From ZC4RG29 sp964521255 (GTDB lineage: Bacteria > Bacteroidota > Bacteroidia > Cytophagales > Cyclobacteriaceae): 64,000 nt of DNA. Positions 62,242 to 64,000 of the stretch are shown here, piece after piece; position 1 is the first letter of the stretch, and every line of letters starts with the position of its first letter. The notes under the pieces are model-generated. The model was given only the letters and a program-made list of their open reading frames with translations, had not been told where the DNA came from and searched no databases. The translations under genes and the position numbers were made by a program. The stretch lies in the NCBI GenBank assembly GCA_964521255.1, contig CAZFRM010000002.1:62001-126000 (forward strand), written 5' to 3'.

Positions 62242-62274
62242 TAAAGATAAGGTGAATTCAATCTTTAATCCAAA
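62242..62274 (-). promoter_or_regulatory. promoter of the pheA operon
   Basis: On the minus strand TTTG at 62,274-62,271, a 21-base spacer and TATCTTTA at 62,249-62,242 fit the Bacteroidota promoter pattern, with one departure at the last base of the -7 box. The start of transcription should fall near 62,235, about 13 bases before the leader peptide start. Confidence 0.6.
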
Positions 62275-62420
62275 TGCTGATTGTCGTTTCACTCAAAAAT
62301 ATTTTAGAAACTAATGGTTGTTAGGAGTTGTGGAGAGGGCTAGATGGGGATTGCATCCAACATTCAAGCTTGACCTTCAATGTAAAGCCCATTACCTTTA
62401 CGCAAACATTAAATCTGAAA

Positions 62421-62858
62421 ATGAAAAGAATCTTCATTCCTGTTGTAATTTGTCTCTCATTCGCTTTGATCAATTGTGGGGGGAAATCCGGTCACGATGA
62501 ACACCAGGATCATGCCGCCAGTGATGACAGCAACGGAGCTCTTTATGAAGAAGTGATGAAACTCCATGATGAAGGAATGGGAAAGATGGATGAAATCTAT
62601 AAGTTGAAAGAAGAACTTAAGAATAAAATCGCTTCCACTCCCGAGTTGGTCGAAGAAAAGAGAAAGGAAATCGAAGGAAAAATTTCAAGCCTGGACTCTG
62701 CCAGCAAAGGTATGATGCTGTGGATGCGTAACTTCCATCCCGAAACGGATAGCCTGGATGAACAAGGCTATCGCGAATACCTGGAATCAGAAATGGAAAA
62801 AGTAAAAAAAGTAAAAGACGATATTCTGGATGCCATCGCACGAGCGAAAGAGGAGTGA
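62421..62858 (+). CDS. small helical lipoprotein
   Basis: Read from the ATG at 62,421 (MKRIFIPVVICLSFALINCGG), a lipoprotein signal with lipidated Cys in LINC at residue 19. The upstream extension in the same frame has no signal character. The 145-residue protein then has a His/Asp-rich segment (GHDEHQDHAASDD) that may bind metal. A long, highly charged helical part follows (EEVMKLHDEGMGKMDEIYKLKEELKNKI and onward to DAIARAKEE). Similar lipoproteins occur in Bacteroidota without known function. It is divergent from the pheA operon. Confidence 0.78.
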   Translation: MKRIFIPVVICLSFALINCGGKSGHDEHQDHAASDDSNGALYEEVMKLHDEGMGKMDEIYKLKEELKNKIASTPELVEEKRKEIEGKISSLDSASKGMMLWMRNFHPETDSLDEQGYREYLESEMEKVKKVKDDILDAIARAKEE

Positions 62859-62868
62859 GTAACTGAAA

Positions 62869-63009
62869 GGTTTAAGGTTCAAAGTCTAAAGTTTAAGGTT
62901 GAGCCGCTCACTCAGTTCCCTACCATTCATAATTCCATTATCTAAATTTCTTATAATCCGGTTTAGCGTTTCCCTAAGAAACTTTAAACCTTGAACTTTG
63001 AACATTAAA
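62869..63009. repeat. long inverted repeat around the next start
   Basis: ggtttaaggttcaaagtcta (62,869 onward) pairs imperfectly with actttaaaccttgaactttg near 62,980-63,000. These strings are typical intergenic inverted repeats of this genome and lie between the lipoprotein gene and the aminotransferase gene. Confidence 0.4.
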
Positions 63010-63017
63010 CTATTCTC

Positions 63018-64000
63018 ATGCGTCAACCATTATTGAGCGAAGGTGCGAAAGAACTTAGCTACGAGATACGAGAAATTGTAAAGAAGGCTGAACAGCTTAA
63101 AAAACTCGGCCTTGAAATCAGTTGGGAAAACATTGGCGATCCCATACAAAAAAATCATATCCTCCCGGATTGGATAAAAAATATTGTTGCAGACCTTGTG
63201 AAGCAAAATGAAGTGTACAGTTATTGTCCTTCAAAGGGAATGTTGACTACACGTGAATTTTTAGCAGAACAAACCAATGCACACGGTGGTGCTCAGATTA
63301 CTCCTGATGATATTTGTTTCTTTAACGGATTAGGTGATGCTATTTCTAAAGTTTATCAATACATCACACCCACCTCACGCGTGATCGGTCCATCCCCTGC
63401 ATACTCAACACACTCAAGTGCAGAGGCAGCCCATGCCGGTCATGAGCCGTTAACATACAAACTTGATCCCAACAATCACTGGTATCCTGACCTGGATGAT
63501 TTGTATTTGAAGGTAAAATACAATCCTAATATCGTTGGTATTCTAATTATCAATCCTGATAACCCTACCGGGATGGTTTACCCGTTGGAAACATTAAAGA
63601 GAATAGTAGCTATCGCGAAAGAATTTAATCTCTTCCTGGTTGCCGATGAGATCTATATCAATATTACTTACAATGGTGCTAGAGCTTATTCCCTTGCCGA
63701 AATAATTGAAGATGTTCCCGGCATTTCAATGAAAGGAATTTCGAAAGAACTTCCATGGCCCGGATCAAGATGCGGCTGGATGGAATACTACAATCGACAC
63801 AAAGATGAAGACTTTAGTCGCTTGTGTGCCGCGCTGGACAATGCCAAGATGATTGAAGTGTGTTCTACCAAACTTCCTCAAATGGCAATTCCTAAAATAT
63901 TTGGTGATCCGCGTTTCAAAAAATATCGCGCTGAGACCAATACAAATATTGGAAAACGAAGCAAGATCATTGCAGACATTTTAGGAACTGTTCCAGAGCT
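63018..64000 (+). CDS. PLP-dependent aminotransferase, partial at window end
   Basis: Begins at ATG 63,018 and runs off the window after 327 codons, so the C-terminus is missing. Fold-type I motifs are visible: NIGDPIQKNHILPDWIKNIV, YCPSKGMLTTREFLAEQTNAHGG, FFNGLGDAISKVYQYI, IINPDNPTGMVYP, LVADEIYINITYNG and the PLP Lys in GISKELPWPGSRCGWMEYY. It is an aspartate/alanine aminotransferase-like enzyme of the AlaA type. Its substrate cannot be told. A frame of this length without stops, in which every motif falls in order, makes the call safe. Confidence 0.9.
   Translation, partial: MRQPLLSEGAKELSYEIREIVKKAEQLKKLGLEISWENIGDPIQKNHILPDWIKNIVADLVKQNEVYSYCPSKGMLTTREFLAEQTNAHGGAQITPDDICFFNGLGDAISKVYQYITPTSRVIGPSPAYSTHSSAEAAHAGHEPLTYKLDPNNHWYPDLDDLYLKVKYNPNIVGILIINPDNPTGMVYPLETLKRIVAIAKEFNLFLVADEIYINITYNGARAYSLAEIIEDVPGISMKGISKELPWPGSRCGWMEYYNRHKDEDFSRLCAALDNAKMIEVCSTKLPQMAIPKIFGDPRFKKYRAETNTNIGKRSKIIADILGTVPE

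Noticed and set aside
62219..62242. Short ORF ATGCGCTCAGAAAAG overlapping the leader peptide start
   Set aside because: Its ATG overlaps the predicted -7 box, so it is probably not transcribed.
1..64000. CRISPR arrays, tRNA or rRNA genes
   Set aside because: No regularly spaced direct repeats, tRNA-like arms other than ssrA, or rRNA sequence were recognised.

Overview
The window looks like chromosomal DNA of a Bacteroidota bacterium, most likely of the Cytophagales. The evidence is a protein with a type IX secretion C-terminal sorting domain, TAnnTTTG promoter boxes, a Bacteroidetes-type tyrosine recombinase, Bacteroidota-specific families (FISUMP lipoprotein, DUF3078, DUF3857, YwqK/MORN) and a tmRNA whose tag ends in NYAMAA. 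No rRNA, tRNA or CRISPR array was recognised.

Positions 1-13,770 are accessory in character: a decayed gene, an EEP-family hydrolase, a FISUMP lipoprotein, a 1,128-residue secreted protein, a NERD-domain protein, and a tight four-gene operon (9,271-12,175). That operon encodes a small beta-rich protein, a predicted HExxH metallopeptidase, a squalene-cyclase-like barrel and a class I isoprenoid-synthase-like protein. An integrase gene separates it from the 3' end of ssrA (tmRNA), a common island integration site, so this stretch may be a genomic island. The ssrA gene itself carries a palindromic insertion.

Positions 14,282-44,269 are mostly housekeeping: dnaX (with a probable -1 frameshift at a run of ten A), a HerA-like ATPase, a LysM transglycosylase, an O-methyltransferase, an M16 peptidase, a LON-domain protein, apt, nadA-nadB, a sugar-oxidation group (GMC oxidoreductase, its small subunit, a sugar isomerase/epimerase-like protein, ThuA), gcvT, comB and an ABC-F ATPase. 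Many dispersed palindromic repeats lie between genes, and a MITE-like element lies before the ABC-F gene.

Positions 44,812-49,302 resemble a defence island: a three-gene ABC-3C conflict system (SMEK protein, middle component, DUF2326 ATPase), a probable degenerate group II intron, a VapBC-type toxin-antitoxin pair lying between two copies of the intron tail, and a truncated DUF1016 nuclease fragment.

Positions 49,390-57,696 hold two small hypothetical genes and a three-gene operon for a TPR/MORN-repeat protein and two DUF3857 proteins, one with a transglutaminase triad and one apparently without. Positions 57,943-62,274 form an aromatic amino acid operon (pheA, aminotransferase, tyrA, DAHP synthase/chorismate mutase). 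It is preceded by what reads as a complete ribosome-mediated attenuator: promoter, Phe/Tyr-rich leader peptide, antiterminator segment and intrinsic terminator. This is the clearest undescribed regulatory element found here. The window ends in a lipoprotein gene and a second aminotransferase gene cut by the edge.
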